Below, in pieces: positions 43,957 to 53,111 of a stretch of 64,000 nucleotides of DNA; position 1 is the stretch's first letter; every line of letters begins with the position of its first letter. A program made the position numbers and the translations under genes. A model generated the notes under the pieces. The model had not been told where the DNA came from. It did not search any database and saw nothing but the letters and a program-made list of their open reading frames with translations. The DNA is taken from NCBI GenBank assembly GCA_047974745.1, contig JBKECO010000012.1:22141-86140 (forward strand), read 5' to 3'. The DNA comes from JBKECO01 sp047974745 (GTDB lineage: Bacteria; Bacillota; Clostridia; Lachnospirales; Lachnospiraceae).

Positions 43957-45462
43957 GTGTCTGAAGAATATGTTCTGGAACTAAAAGGAATCACAAAGAT
44001 ATTTCCAGGTGTAAAGGCTCTTGACGGAGTGCACTTTCAACTTAAAAAGGGTGAGATCCATGCTCTCATGGGGGAAAATGGAGCAGGAAAATCGACTTTC
44101 ATAAAAGTAATCACCGGTGTACATAAGGCTGAAGAAGGTGAAATGTATTTATATGGTAAAAAGACGGATTTTAGAGGTCCAAAGGATGCTTATGATGCAG
44201 GTATCGCTGCGATCTATCAGCATGTGACTGCATATCCTCATCTTACTGTGGCAGAAAATATTTTCATGGGTCATGAAAAGAAAAAAAATGGAATCATACA
44301 GTGGAAAGAAATGAACCAAGCCGCTGATGAACTGCTCAAGCAACTGAATGCAGATTTTAAGGCAACTGACGAAATGGAATCCCTCAGCGTTGCACAGCAG
44401 CAGATGGTGGAGATATCAAAAGCGCTTTCATCAAATGCCAAGATTATAATCATGGATGAACCAACAGCTTCCCTGACGAAGAGCGAGTCAGAGGATCTGT
44501 ATAGAATAACAGAAACATTACGGGACAATGGTGCGTCGATCATATTTATATCGCATCGTTTTGAAGATATGTATCGCCTAGCTTCAAAAGTGACAGTATT
44601 CAGAGATTCCAGATACGTAGGCACATACAACGTAGATGAGATATCGAACCAGGACCTGATCACAGCAATGGTCGGACGAGAGATCAAAGACATGTTTCCA
44701 AAACCAGAAGTCGAGATCGGCAAAGAAGTGCTGCGTGTCGAAAATCTGTGCAGAGAAGGCTATTTTAAAGACATCTCATTTCAGTTGAAGTCAGGAGAGA
44801 TCGTTGGTCTCACAGGTCTTGTAGGTGCCCGTAGAACAGAAGTCGTGCAGACGATCTACGGAATTGAAAAATTAAATTCAGGAAAGATTTTCCTGGATGG
44901 CAAAGAAGTACAGATCAAATCGCCTCGTGATGCGATCAAAAATGGAATTGGACTTCTTACCGAAGACAGATCCCACCTGGGACTGATCCTGGACTGGGGA
45001 ATCGGAAGGAATATAACTCTGACCGAAATAGCCAAATTTGGAAATAAATATTTTACAAATGATAAAAAGGAACGGGAAGTCGCAAAAAGACTTGCTGAAG
45101 AGGTAGATACCAAAGCGGTCTCCATTTTTGATAAAGTAAGTACACTGTCCGGTGGAAACCAGCAAAAGGTCGCAGTTGCCAAAATACTTGCATCAGATCT
45201 TCAGGTACTTATTATGGATGAGCCCACAAAGGGTGTCGATGTTGGAGCAAAAGCAGAAATCTATGACATAATGGGTCAGCTGGCACAGAGGGGATACGCC
45301 ATTTTAATGATATCATCTGAAATGCCGGAGATATTAGGAATGTGTGACCGAATCATGGTAATGTGCGATGGTAGAATGACAGGAGAATTATCTCGAAGCG
45401 AAGCTTCCCAGGAAGGCATTCTTCAACTGGCAATGGCAAAAAGCCTGAGCGCAGTGAAATAG
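43957..45462 (+). CDS. Sugar ABC importer, double ATPase subunit (RbsA/MglA/RhaT-like)
   Basis: A 501-residue protein with two ATPase domains in tandem: Walker A GENGAGKST (residues 39-47), a degenerate first signature (LSVAQQQM), Walker B IIMDEPTAS, then the second half with LSGGNQQK and VLIMDEPTKGVDVGAK. This layout is diagnostic of CUT2 monosaccharide importers. The start is GTG 43957 with AAAGGAG at 43943-43949; an upstream frame begins at a TTG at 43921 without support. It is followed by two permeases, a binding protein and rhaM. Confidence 0.95.
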   Translation: MSEEYVLELKGITKIFPGVKALDGVHFQLKKGEIHALMGENGAGKSTFIKVITGVHKAEEGEMYLYGKKTDFRGPKDAYDAGIAAIYQHVTAYPHLTVAENIFMGHEKKKNGIIQWKEMNQAADELLKQLNADFKATDEMESLSVAQQQMVEISKALSSNAKIIIMDEPTASLTKSESEDLYRITETLRDNGASIIFISHRFEDMYRLASKVTVFRDSRYVGTYNVDEISNQDLITAMVGREIKDMFPKPEVEIGKEVLRVENLCREGYFKDISFQLKSGEIVGLTGLVGARRTEVVQTIYGIEKLNSGKIFLDGKEVQIKSPRDAIKNGIGLLTEDRSHLGLILDWGIGRNITLTEIAKFGNKYFTNDKKEREVAKRLAEEVDTKAVSIFDKVSTLSGGNQQKVAVAKILASDLQVLIMDEPTKGVDVGAKAEIYDIMGQLAQRGYAILMISSEMPEILGMCDRIMVMCDGRMTGELSRSEASQEGILQLAMAKSLSAVK

Positions 45463-45479
45463 AGAGGGTGGGTGTGAAA

Positions 45480-46481
45480 ATGGAAAAAAAGTCTTTAATG
45501 AAACGGCTCACCAGCTCGAGGGAAATGAGTTTGGTACTGGTACTGATTTTGCTGTGTGCATTTATTCAGTTCAGGAATCCTTCCTTTCTGACGCCGGCAA
45601 CGATCGGTGAGTTATTTAAGAATTATACAGTAACATTTATTATTGCAGTTGGAATGATGCTGATTCTGCTGATTGGCGGAATTGATATCGCAGTTGGATC
45701 TACACTTGGCTTTTCCGGTATGACAGCGTCACTTATCCTTCGTGATAATCCGGGTCTCCCAACAATTTTGATTATGCTGATCTCGATTGTAGTCGGTCTG
45801 ATCTGTGGGTTGATCATAGGTCTGATCATCACATATGGTAAAGTACCCGCCATTATTTGTACAATGGGTGCGATGAATATTTACAGAGGTATGGCTTATC
45901 TTGTAGCAAAAAGCCAGTGGGTCGCTGCATACCAGTTCAGTGACAACTATAAAGCATTTGCACAGTCAAAAAATCTGTCCTTTGGGTTGCTTAATAATCT
46001 TGTGACGGTTATGATACTGATTTATGTGATCTTCTTCATTGTTATGAAGTGGACCTCCGCAGGTAGAAAAGTATATGCAGTAGGAAGTAATGTGGAAGCT
46101 GCAACAGTCAGTGGTATTCGAGTGAATAAAGTAAAGGTGACCTGTTACGCAGTACTTGGAACACTCTGTGGCCTGGGCGGTGCCCTATATACATCACTTT
46201 ATGCCTCTGCACAGGGCAATATGGGCGAAGGCATGGAGATGGACGTCATCGCAGCCTGTGTTGTTGGCGGAGTCAGCATGACAGGTGGACGTGGATCTGT
46301 AGTCGGTGTTTTCCTAGGTGCGTTGATTCTTTCAATTATCGGAAAAGGTCTGCCTTTGATCGGTGTATCCCAGTTCTGGCAGACAGCCATTAAGGGTCTG
46401 ATTATTTTAGTAGCTGTAATCGTCAATGTTATGACGCAAAGACAAATGGAAAAAGCAGCACTAAAGGGAAGGGAGATTTAA
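45480..46481 (+). CDS. CUT2 sugar permease 1 (RbsC/RhaP-like)
   Basis: A 333-residue membrane protein with about ten helices, of the BPD_transp_2 family (GGIDIAVGSTLGFSGM and GGVSMTGGRGSVVGVFLGAL are family signatures). Together with the next permease it forms a heterodimeric channel. ATG 45480 is used; a GTG at 45474, 5 bases after AGAGGG, is a plausible alternative start. It lies 17 bases after the ATPase stop. Confidence 0.93.
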   Translation: MEKKSLMKRLTSSREMSLVLVLILLCAFIQFRNPSFLTPATIGELFKNYTVTFIIAVGMMLILLIGGIDIAVGSTLGFSGMTASLILRDNPGLPTILIMLISIVVGLICGLIIGLIITYGKVPAIICTMGAMNIYRGMAYLVAKSQWVAAYQFSDNYKAFAQSKNLSFGLLNNLVTVMILIYVIFFIVMKWTSAGRKVYAVGSNVEAATVSGIRVNKVKVTCYAVLGTLCGLGGALYTSLYASAQGNMGEGMEMDVIAACVVGGVSMTGGRGSVVGVFLGALILSIIGKGLPLIGVSQFWQTAIKGLIILVAVIVNVMTQRQMEKAALKGREI

Positions 46482-46483
46482 TT

Positions 46484-47497
46484 ATGGCAGGAAAATCTGG
46501 TAGAGAGCTGGTTTCGGAGAAAAGCAGAGACTTTAAAAGCATTTTTTTCAGATGGGAAACCTTACTCGTAATCCTTTTTATTGCAGTTAATATCATGAAT
46601 ATCAGTATTTCAGATAAATATTTGAGTGTAAAAGGACTGTTTACTGCAACAAATACATTTTTATATTCAGCATTCCTGGTTCTTCCAATGTGTTACATAT
46701 TGCTGTTAGGAGAAATTGATATTTCAGTAGGTTCGATCGTTGCATTGTCAGCGTGTTCTCTGGGTATCGCCTATAATGCAGGATTGCCAATGGGCGTAGC
46801 TGTCCTGGTGTGTCTGCTGGTCGGAACAATTTGTGGTATGATCAATGGACTGGTTCTGACAAAATTTACAGAATTAAACCCTATGATCGTTACCTTAGGC
46901 TCTCAGATCCTCTTTCGAGGAATCGCAGAGATGATCTTAGAAGATCAGGCAACAGGTGGATTTACAAATGTAAAATGGTTCACTGACCTGTTCTGGGGAA
47001 AGATTGGAGGAGTCATTCCATATCTTTTCGTAATCTTTGTTGTGTGTGCTGTTGTATTCGGTATCATTATGCACAAAACTACATTTGGCCGCAGAATGTA
47101 TGCAATAGGCAGCAATAGACAGGCAGCACTTTACTCGGGAATAAACGTTCAGGGAATTCGGTTTACGGTCTATACAGTTATGGGACTTTTCTCTGGAGTG
47201 ACAGCAATTTTTCTGGCTTCCCAGATGGGAAGTGCAAGATCGAATGTTGCATCCGGTTTCGAATTGACAGCAATTGGTATCGCTGTACTCGGTGGTATCA
47301 TGTCTGATGGCGGAAAAGGTAATTTTATTGGCGCCATGATCGCAATCTTTATCATGGGATTCTTACAATATGGACTTGGTCTGGTCAATGTTTCTGCACA
47401 GGCTATGCTGGTTATTAAAGGTGCATTGCTGATTCTGGCTGTAATGACACCAAATCTTTTAAGCATGCGCAAACGTCGCGTGGTCAAAAAGGCTTGA
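46484..47497 (+). CDS. CUT2 sugar permease 2 (RhaQ-like)
   Basis: A 337-residue membrane protein with the same signatures (GEIDISVGSIVALSACSLG, GGIMSDGGKGNFIGAM) and clear divergence from permease 1. Systems with two different CUT2 permeases include the rhamnose (RhaPQ) and AI-2 (LsrCD) importers. The adjacent L-rhamnose mutarotase favours the first. It starts 2 bases after the stop of permease 1. Confidence 0.93.
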   Translation: MAGKSGRELVSEKSRDFKSIFFRWETLLVILFIAVNIMNISISDKYLSVKGLFTATNTFLYSAFLVLPMCYILLLGEIDISVGSIVALSACSLGIAYNAGLPMGVAVLVCLLVGTICGMINGLVLTKFTELNPMIVTLGSQILFRGIAEMILEDQATGGFTNVKWFTDLFWGKIGGVIPYLFVIFVVCAVVFGIIMHKTTFGRRMYAIGSNRQAALYSGINVQGIRFTVYTVMGLFSGVTAIFLASQMGSARSNVASGFELTAIGIAVLGGIMSDGGKGNFIGAMIAIFIMGFLQYGLGLVNVSAQAMLVIKGALLILAVMTPNLLSMRKRRVVKKA

Positions 47498-47561
47498 TCT
47501 AGGTACTTACACATAATGTGTTCGTATAAATAAAATTTATCTTATGGGAGGTAAAAAAGAA

Positions 47562-48713
47562 ATGAAGAAAAAAGTACTAAGTGTGATCTTATGTGCGGCT
47601 ATGGCTTCCGCTCTGCTTGCAGGCTGCGGCTCATCCGGCACCGACACAACAACAGAAACCAGTTCTACGACATCTGAAGCAGCTTCTACAGAGGCAGCAT
47701 CAACAGAAGAAGCATCCACAGAAGCGGCATCTACAGAAGCAGCATCTACAGAAACAGGTGATGCTGACCTAACTACAGATGGAACCTATGCAATCATCGT
47801 TAAAAATGCAGGTAATCCATACAATGAAAAAGAGTCATCAGGGTTCGTAGAAGTCATCGAAGCTATGGGCGGAACAGCAATCGTGAAAGAACCTGCATCA
47901 GCTACAGCTGAAGATCAAATCGCTATGATCAATGAACTTGTTTCACAGGGCGTAGATGCAATTGCAATCGCTGCAAATGATACAGATGCACTTCAGCCTG
48001 CATTACAGGCAGCTATGGATGCTGGAATCCATGTTTCCGGACTTGACTCTGCAACTAATGCAGCAAGCCGTGAAGTATTCGTAAACCAGGCAGGTGTAGA
48101 CATCATTGGACAGACTCTGATGGATGCTGTACTTGATATCTCCGGTGGAGAAGGTCAGTGGGCTATTCTTTCAGCAACAAGCCAGGCTACCAACCAGAAT
48201 GCATGGATCGAATCCATGAAATCCGTAATGACTGGTGCAGATTATGCTGGACTTGAATTAGTTGATGTAGTTTATGGTGATGATGAATATCAGAAATCAG
48301 TAGACCAGACAACAGCATTATTGCAGAACTACCCAGATCTGAAAGTGATCTGTGCACCAACAACAGTAGGAATCATGGCAGCTGCTAAGGTTCTTCAGGA
48401 CACAGGATCTGCTTGTAAGCTCACAGGTCTTGGATTACCATCTGAAATGGCAGATTACATCGGAACAGATGCTTCCAAATCCTGCCCATACATGTTCCTC
48501 TGGAATCCAATCGATATTGGACGTCTCAGTGCATATACATCGATCGCACTTGTAAAAGGTGTGATCACAGGTGCTGAAGGTGATGTATTTACAGCTGGAG
48601 AACTTGGAACCTATACCGTTACACTTGCTGCTGATGGTGGAACAGAAATCATCTTAGGACCTCCATTTGAATTCAATGGCGATAACATCGAAGAGTGGAA
48701 AACTGTATACTAA
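47562..48713 (+). CDS. Sugar-binding lipoprotein (periplasmic binding protein-like)
   Basis: A 383-residue protein with a lipoprotein signal ending at Cys22 (ALLAGC), a Ser/Thr/Glu/Ala linker of five tandem 5-residue units, and a type I binding fold (GTYAIIVKNAGNPYNEKESS, then VSQGVDAIAIAANDTDAL) of the RbsB/RhaS kind. GGGAGG precedes the ATG. The linker tethers the domain to the membrane. It is followed by a terminator and rhaM. Confidence 0.94.
   Translation: MKKKVLSVILCAAMASALLAGCGSSGTDTTTETSSTTSEAASTEAASTEEASTEAASTEAASTETGDADLTTDGTYAIIVKNAGNPYNEKESSGFVEVIEAMGGTAIVKEPASATAEDQIAMINELVSQGVDAIAIAANDTDALQPALQAAMDAGIHVSGLDSATNAASREVFVNQAGVDIIGQTLMDAVLDISGGEGQWAILSATSQATNQNAWIESMKSVMTGADYAGLELVDVVYGDDEYQKSVDQTTALLQNYPDLKVICAPTTVGIMAAAKVLQDTGSACKLTGLGLPSEMADYIGTDASKSCPYMFLWNPIDIGRLSAYTSIALVKGVITGAEGDVFTAGELGTYTVTLAADGGTEIILGPPFEFNGDNIEEWKTVY
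47676..47750 (+). repeat. Five tandem 15-base units coding the lipoprotein linker
   Basis: Units of the form gaagcagc-atctaca repeat five times in frame (encoding EAAST-like pentapeptides). Copy-number change would alter linker length only. Confidence 0.85.
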
Positions 48714-48730
48714 ATCGTACTGAAATAATC

Positions 48731-48762
48731 GAGGCCGTTTCTGTAAAGAAATGGCCTCTTTT
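48731..48762 (+). terminator. Terminator between the importer operon and rhaM
   Basis: An 11-bp stem GAGGCCGTTTC/GAAATGGCCTC (one G-T pair) with a 6-base loop and four T. It probably attenuates rhaM relative to the importer. Confidence 0.8.
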
Positions 48763-48777
48763 GAAAAAGGAGCTCTT

Positions 48778-49089
48778 ATGATCAAAGGTTTTAAAATGAA
48801 GCTGTATGAAGGCATGGAACAAGAATATGAAAGAAGACATAACGAACTCTGGCCTGAAATGGTGGATATGATCCATGAACATGGCGGCAAGAATTATACG
48901 ATTTTTCTGGATCCGGAAACACGCATCCTGTTCGGCTATATCGAGATTGAGGACGAGGAAAAGTGGGCAAAGGGAGCCGACACAGCCATAAACAGAAAAT
49001 GGTGGGACTTTATGGCGGATATTATGGAGACGAATCCGGATAACAGTCCTGTGGCGAAGGATCTAAAAAATTTATTTCATCTGGATTAA
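48778..49089 (+). CDS. rhaM: L-rhamnose mutarotase
   Basis: A 103-residue protein, the normal length. It matches RhaM in the EYERRHNELWPEM stretch that holds the conserved catalytic His (His21). It interconverts the alpha and beta forms of L-rhamnose (and may act on related 6-deoxysugars) in the cytoplasm before isomerisation. ATG 48778 has AAAGGAG at 48765-48771. It is the best marker that the importer upstream carries L-rhamnose or a similar sugar. Confidence 0.9.
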   Translation: MIKGFKMKLYEGMEQEYERRHNELWPEMVDMIHEHGGKNYTIFLDPETRILFGYIEIEDEEKWAKGADTAINRKWWDFMADIMETNPDNSPVAKDLKNLFHLD

Positions 49090-49105
49090 TGAACAGGAAA
49101 GCAGA

Positions 49106-50011
49106 TCAAACATCTGTTTTCCTGTTTTTCCATTTTTGACGATAAGCAAATGGAGTAAGGCCCTCCTGGAGCTGGAACTGTCGGATAAAATGACTGGAAT
49201 AGTGAAAGCCGCATTGATATCCGATTTCCTCAATGGAGAAGTTGGAATAATTTAGCAGTTCTTTTGAATAGGCCAGCTTTTGACGGGTCAGATACTGATG
49301 TATCGTTATGCCGACATACTTTTTGAATTCCCGAGACAGATGGAATTTGCTGATTCCATGGATGTGAGAAAGCTCCTCTAATCCGGGAGAGTCACTAAAA
49401 TTCTTTTCCAGATACCGTTTGACCTGAAGAATAAGCTCGGGTACCTGATATGCATCATCAGAAGGATCGGATTGAACAGATCTCAACAGAAATTCAGAGA
49501 TCACATCCGTAAGGATCTTATTGACCAGAATCGGTGTACCGGGGCTGTTCCCCTGATATAACCTGATTACACTGTCAATTTGATTTGGAATATTAAAATC
49601 GGTCTCCGACGCGGAATAAAGAGCAAATCCATGCTCCGTGAACTGTTGGAAATATCCCCCTGCCTGACTTCCCTCAAAATGGATCCAGAAAAATTCCCAG
49701 GGAGTATCCCCGATGGAATAGTATTCATGAGACTCATAGCAGTGAATAAAGAAAGAACTGCCCTCCTCCAGAAGATATTCCTGTCCACGGTATTTTAGGA
49801 TTCCTTTTCCGCTGACAGTGGATAAAATCAGAAAAGAAGCAAGATGTTTTCGCTTTGTATAATATCCTGGCGTAGTCTTAAAATAACCCAGCTCCTGGGA
49901 ATACATCAAATAGGATTTTTCCTGTTCTCCGGTGATAGGGTACAGACGCAATGAGTCCATAGACCAGTTCGAGGTATAATTCTCTTCTAATGAATTTTTG
50001 GAATACTTCAT
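49106..50011 (-). CDS. AraC-family transcriptional regulator (cupin-type sensor)
   Basis: About 301 residues. The first ~150 residues form an AraC-type cupin sugar-binding domain (GKGILKYRGQEYLLEEGSS, then CYESHEYYSIGDTPWEFFWI), followed by the double helix-turn-helix (LEELSHIHGISKFHLSREF, then IEEIGYQCGFHYSSHFIRQF, ending GLTPFAYR). The start is at 50011, with GGGGGA 4-5 bases upstream on the minus strand; longer starts add non-conserved residues. It is divergent from the isomerase-like gene at 50141, which it probably regulates. Confidence 0.9.
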   Translation of the reverse strand: MKYSKNSLEENYTSNWSMDSLRLYPITGEQEKSYLMYSQELGYFKTTPGYYTKRKHLASFLILSTVSGKGILKYRGQEYLLEEGSSFFIHCYESHEYYSIGDTPWEFFWIHFEGSQAGGYFQQFTEHGFALYSASETDFNIPNQIDSVIRLYQGNSPGTPILVNKILTDVISEFLLRSVQSDPSDDAYQVPELILQVKRYLEKNFSDSPGLEELSHIHGISKFHLSREFKKYVGITIHQYLTRQKLAYSKELLNYSNFSIEEIGYQCGFHYSSHFIRQFQLQEGLTPFAYRQKWKNRKTDV

Positions 50012-50050
50012 AAAATCCCCCATAGCAATAAAGTGGTATTTTTGAGCAAA

Positions 50051-50086
50051 ATACTCGGATGTATTTTGAGTATAACTTGTTATAAT
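50051..50086 (+). promoter_or_regulatory. Promoter and inverted repeat for the isomerase-like gene
   Basis: An extended -10 TGTTATAAT (50078-50086) lies 54 bases before the ATG. An inverted repeat ATACTC-N11-GAGTAT (50051-50056 with 50068-50073) sits where the -35 should be, a likely operator. Confidence 0.55.
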
Positions 50087-50140
50087 TGAATTGTAAAGAT
50101 GTAGCAAATGTGCAATTTAATGATAGATAAGGAGAAGATG

Positions 50141-51643
50141 ATGGAAAGAAAAGAAAGAAAAAAAGCAAGGGTCGGAATCTACACAATGGGGCTGAAGCAC
50201 TACTGGAATCAGTTTCCCGGATTAAAGGAAAGACTGATCCACTATGGTGAGTTTCTGGCAGAAAAGATTAATAACTCAGGTGCTGCCGAAGTCTATTTCT
50301 ATGGACTTGTAGATTCGCCGGAGGAGGGTGATAAAGCGGGGGACTATTTTAACGAAAAGCATGTAGATCTTATTTTTGCACATGCAGGGACCTATGTGAC
50401 CAGTGCATCTGTGGTTCCAGTCCATCAAAAATGCTGTGCAAGAACGGTGATCCTGAACCTGCAGCCGGCAGCAAAAATCAATTATCAGGAGACAAGTACA
50501 GGAGAGTGGCTTTCACAGTGCGGCGCTTGTCCAGTTCCGGAAATTGCAAATGCTTTTCACAGAATGGGGATCGAATGCGAGATCATCAACGGTCTGCTGG
50601 GATTAGAAGAGACTCCTGCAATCGCCATGGCAGATGAGGTGACAAGCCACATGTCTCAGGCAGTCAGAGCCTGGAAGGAAATTCATGAATGGGTGCAGGC
50701 GGCGATGGTCAAAAGAAATCTGGAGGGTGCAAAATTTGGATTTCTGGGAAATACCTATAATGGAATGCTTGACATGTACAGTGATTTTACCATGTTTTCA
50801 GGTGAGACGAAAAGTCGTGTCGAAATCCTTGAAATGTGCGATCTGAACGAACAGCTTCAACTGGTAACGGAGGAGGAAGTAAAAAGAAAGACCGAAGAGA
50901 TCGAGCAGTTCTTTGTGATCAGTGAAGATTCCAGTGCTGATCCTCTGGCGAAAAAGCCTACTGCTGAACAACTCGACTGGTCTGCAAGGGTAGCGGCCGC
51001 ACAGGACAAGCTGGTAGAAAAATTCGAATTGGATGCACTGTGCTACTACTATCATGGAACGGAAGGTGGAAACTATGAGAAACTTCAGAGCGGATGGATA
51101 GTTGGAAATTCCCTCCTTACCTCCCAGGGGATTCCATGTGCCGGTGAGGGAGATCTAAAGACCTGTCTGGCAATGAAGATCTGTGATCTTCTGGGAGTCG
51201 GAGGAAGCTTTTGTGAGATCGTTGTGACAGATTATATTGATGGTACCATTCTCCTCGGACATGATGGTCCGTTCCATTTGGAAATAGCCAAAGGAAAGCC
51301 GTTTCTAAGAGGCATGGGACTGTATCATGGAAAGCTTGGCAATGGTGTTTCTGTTGAAGCAAAAGTTAGAACCGGGGATATCACGAATTTTGGATGTACA
51401 CAGACAAGAGACGGTCGTTTGAAATTCCTGATTACAGAAGCTCTGGCAACAGATGGAGAGATCATGCAGATCGGAAATACGCAGACTCCGGTCAAATTTA
51501 AAAAGGATCCGGACAGTTATATGGATGAGTGGTTTTCACATGCACCGACACATCATTTTGCAATGAGCGTAGGTAAAAATGAATCACTTTTTGCAAAGAC
51601 CTGTAAGATGCTTGGAATCGAAGCTGCAGTACTTGATAAATAA
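50141..51643 (+). CDS. L-fucose/L-arabinose isomerase-family protein
   Basis: A 500-residue protein of the FucI/AraA superfamily. The region near the N-terminus (YFNEKHVDLIFAHAGTYVTS) is the nucleotide-like fold, and the C-terminal HAPTHHFAMSVGK segment matches the metal and substrate site of this family. Such enzymes convert aldoses to ketoses. With rhaM and a RhaPQ-like importer beside it, the pathway may start from rhamnose, fucose or a pentose. No kinase or aldolase gene is in the window, so the later steps are elsewhere. ATG 50141 has GGAG 6 bases upstream; ATG 50138 is nearly equal. Confidence 0.85.
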   Translation: MERKERKKARVGIYTMGLKHYWNQFPGLKERLIHYGEFLAEKINNSGAAEVYFYGLVDSPEEGDKAGDYFNEKHVDLIFAHAGTYVTSASVVPVHQKCCARTVILNLQPAAKINYQETSTGEWLSQCGACPVPEIANAFHRMGIECEIINGLLGLEETPAIAMADEVTSHMSQAVRAWKEIHEWVQAAMVKRNLEGAKFGFLGNTYNGMLDMYSDFTMFSGETKSRVEILEMCDLNEQLQLVTEEEVKRKTEEIEQFFVISEDSSADPLAKKPTAEQLDWSARVAAAQDKLVEKFELDALCYYYHGTEGGNYEKLQSGWIVGNSLLTSQGIPCAGEGDLKTCLAMKICDLLGVGGSFCEIVVTDYIDGTILLGHDGPFHLEIAKGKPFLRGMGLYHGKLGNGVSVEAKVRTGDITNFGCTQTRDGRLKFLITEALATDGEIMQIGNTQTPVKFKKDPDSYMDEWFSHAPTHHFAMSVGKNESLFAKTCKMLGIEAAVLDK

Positions 51644-51654
51644 TGTTCACATAA

Positions 51655-51683
51655 TTGAAATTCCTGCCTCGATTTTGTATAAT
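51655..51683 (+). promoter_or_regulatory. Sigma-A-type promoter of the acyltransferase cassette
   Basis: TTGAAA, a 17-base spacer, then a perfect TATAAT, 40 bases before the start. The arm CTGCCTCG in the spacer (51664-51671) is exactly complementary to CGAGGCAG (51711-51718), which includes the ribosome binding site; a looping operator is possible. Confidence 0.7.
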
Positions 51684-51722
51684 GAATCTATAACAGACTG
51701 TTAAAGATTGCGAGGCAGCAAA

Positions 51723-53111
51723 TTGAATATAGAACATGAACAAAACAATAAAGCTGATAACATAAGAAAAATGAATGAAAAACTGGAACAGAAAGAGGAA
51801 CAGAGACAGTATCGTAAAGAACTCACTGAGTCCAGACGCAGGGGAGATCGGATTCGATGGGATCGTCTTGATAATACGGCGCATATTTTTCCGGTGATCG
51901 CAGGAGAAAGTATGAGTAATGTCTATCGTATTTTTGTTACACTACATGAAACGGTGGACAAAAATATTCTGCAGCAATCTCTTGCAATCGTTCTTCCTAA
52001 GTTCGATGTCTTTAATGTACGCCTCCAGAGCGGTGTGTTCTGGTATTATTTTGAGGAAAATGGAAAACCCGTACCTGAAGTGAAGGAAGAAAACACCTAT
52101 CCCAGCAGATTCATCGTACAGAACAGGAACAGGAGTTATCTCTTCCGTGTCACGTATTACAAGAAAAGAATCAATCTGGAGGTATTTCACGCATTGACCG
52201 ATGGCATGGGTGGATTTAATTTTCTGAGAGAACTGACGTATCAGTATCTGCGGATCGCGCACCCAGAGCTGGCTGCAGACCATGGGGATACCCTGTCTGC
52301 AGAAACTTCCATGAACAGGGAAGACAGCTTTTTAAAAAATTATAAAAAGAGTCATTCTCGTGTCTACAAGACACAACGCGCATATCTGATTAAAGGGGAG
52401 AAGCTTCATACCGGTGAGTTTGGGGTCATTCATGGCTATATGAATATTGACCAGCTGAAACAGCGAACGAAGGAGTATGGAGTCAGTATTAATATCTATC
52501 TGGTGGCGTGCTTTGTTTGGAGCGTCTATCAGGAACTTTTGCTTGGACAGCCGGGAAAGAGACCGATTCGAGTCGCTGTGCCTGTCAATCTGAGGCCATT
52601 TTATAAATCTGTTACCACAAAGAATTTTTTTGTCATGGTATCCGCTGAGTTTCTTCCGGAGAAAGAAGAATATTCATTTCTGGAGGTTCTTAAAATCATC
52701 AAAGAAAGCCTCGAACCTCAGATTCAAAAGGAACACCTGGAGAAGTTATTTTCTTATAATGTATCGAATGAGAAGAAACTTATTGCCCGTGCTGTGCCTC
52801 TGTTCCTGAAAAATATGGCGATCCGTAAAGTATATCGACAGACAGCCAAAGCGAATACGTCAACGATCACCAATGTGGGAAATGTTCAGATCGATGAAGC
52901 ATATCAGCCTTATATAGAGATGTTCGGTGCCTTTTTAGCAATGTCAGTCGGTCAGCAGATCAAGGGAACGATTTGTTCCTATAAAGATACACTGATGTTT
53001 ACCTTTAGTTCCGTACTTGTAGACACTAGTGTGCAGCGAGGATTTTTCCGAAGGCTTACAGAGGATGGGATCGATGTAAGAATTGAAAGCAATGGGGTAT
53101 ATTATGAGTAG
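51723..53111 (+). CDS. Condensation/alcohol acetyltransferase (AATase)-fold protein
   Basis: A 462-residue soluble protein. A basic, Glu-rich helical start (~50 residues) precedes a chloramphenicol-acetyltransferase-like fold. The HxxxD catalytic motif is HALTDGMG (His156, Asp160), and the second half continues with VRVAVPVNLRPFY and STITNVGNV, patterns of the AATase (PF07247-like) group. These transfer an acyl group to an alcohol. The start is TTG 51723 with GAGG at 51711-51714, 8-9 bases upstream; the TTG at 51708 has no site. It overlaps the next gene by 8 bases. The acyl donor and acceptor are unknown. Confidence 0.82.
   Translation: MNIEHEQNNKADNIRKMNEKLEQKEEQRQYRKELTESRRRGDRIRWDRLDNTAHIFPVIAGESMSNVYRIFVTLHETVDKNILQQSLAIVLPKFDVFNVRLQSGVFWYYFEENGKPVPEVKEENTYPSRFIVQNRNRSYLFRVTYYKKRINLEVFHALTDGMGGFNFLRELTYQYLRIAHPELAADHGDTLSAETSMNREDSFLKNYKKSHSRVYKTQRAYLIKGEKLHTGEFGVIHGYMNIDQLKQRTKEYGVSINIYLVACFVWSVYQELLLGQPGKRPIRVAVPVNLRPFYKSVTTKNFFVMVSAEFLPEKEEYSFLEVLKIIKESLEPQIQKEHLEKLFSYNVSNEKKLIARAVPLFLKNMAIRKVYRQTAKANTSTITNVGNVQIDEAYQPYIEMFGAFLAMSVGQQIKGTICSYKDTLMFTFSSVLVDTSVQRGFFRRLTEDGIDVRIESNGVYYE

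Noticed and set aside
45468..45479. Upstream GTG starts for the first CUT2 permease
   Set aside because: GTG 45468 lies inside the ribosome site. GTG 45474 remains possible but the ATG was kept.
47676..47750. Regular 15-base repeats as a CRISPR array
   Set aside because: There are no spacers and the units code an in-frame lipoprotein linker.
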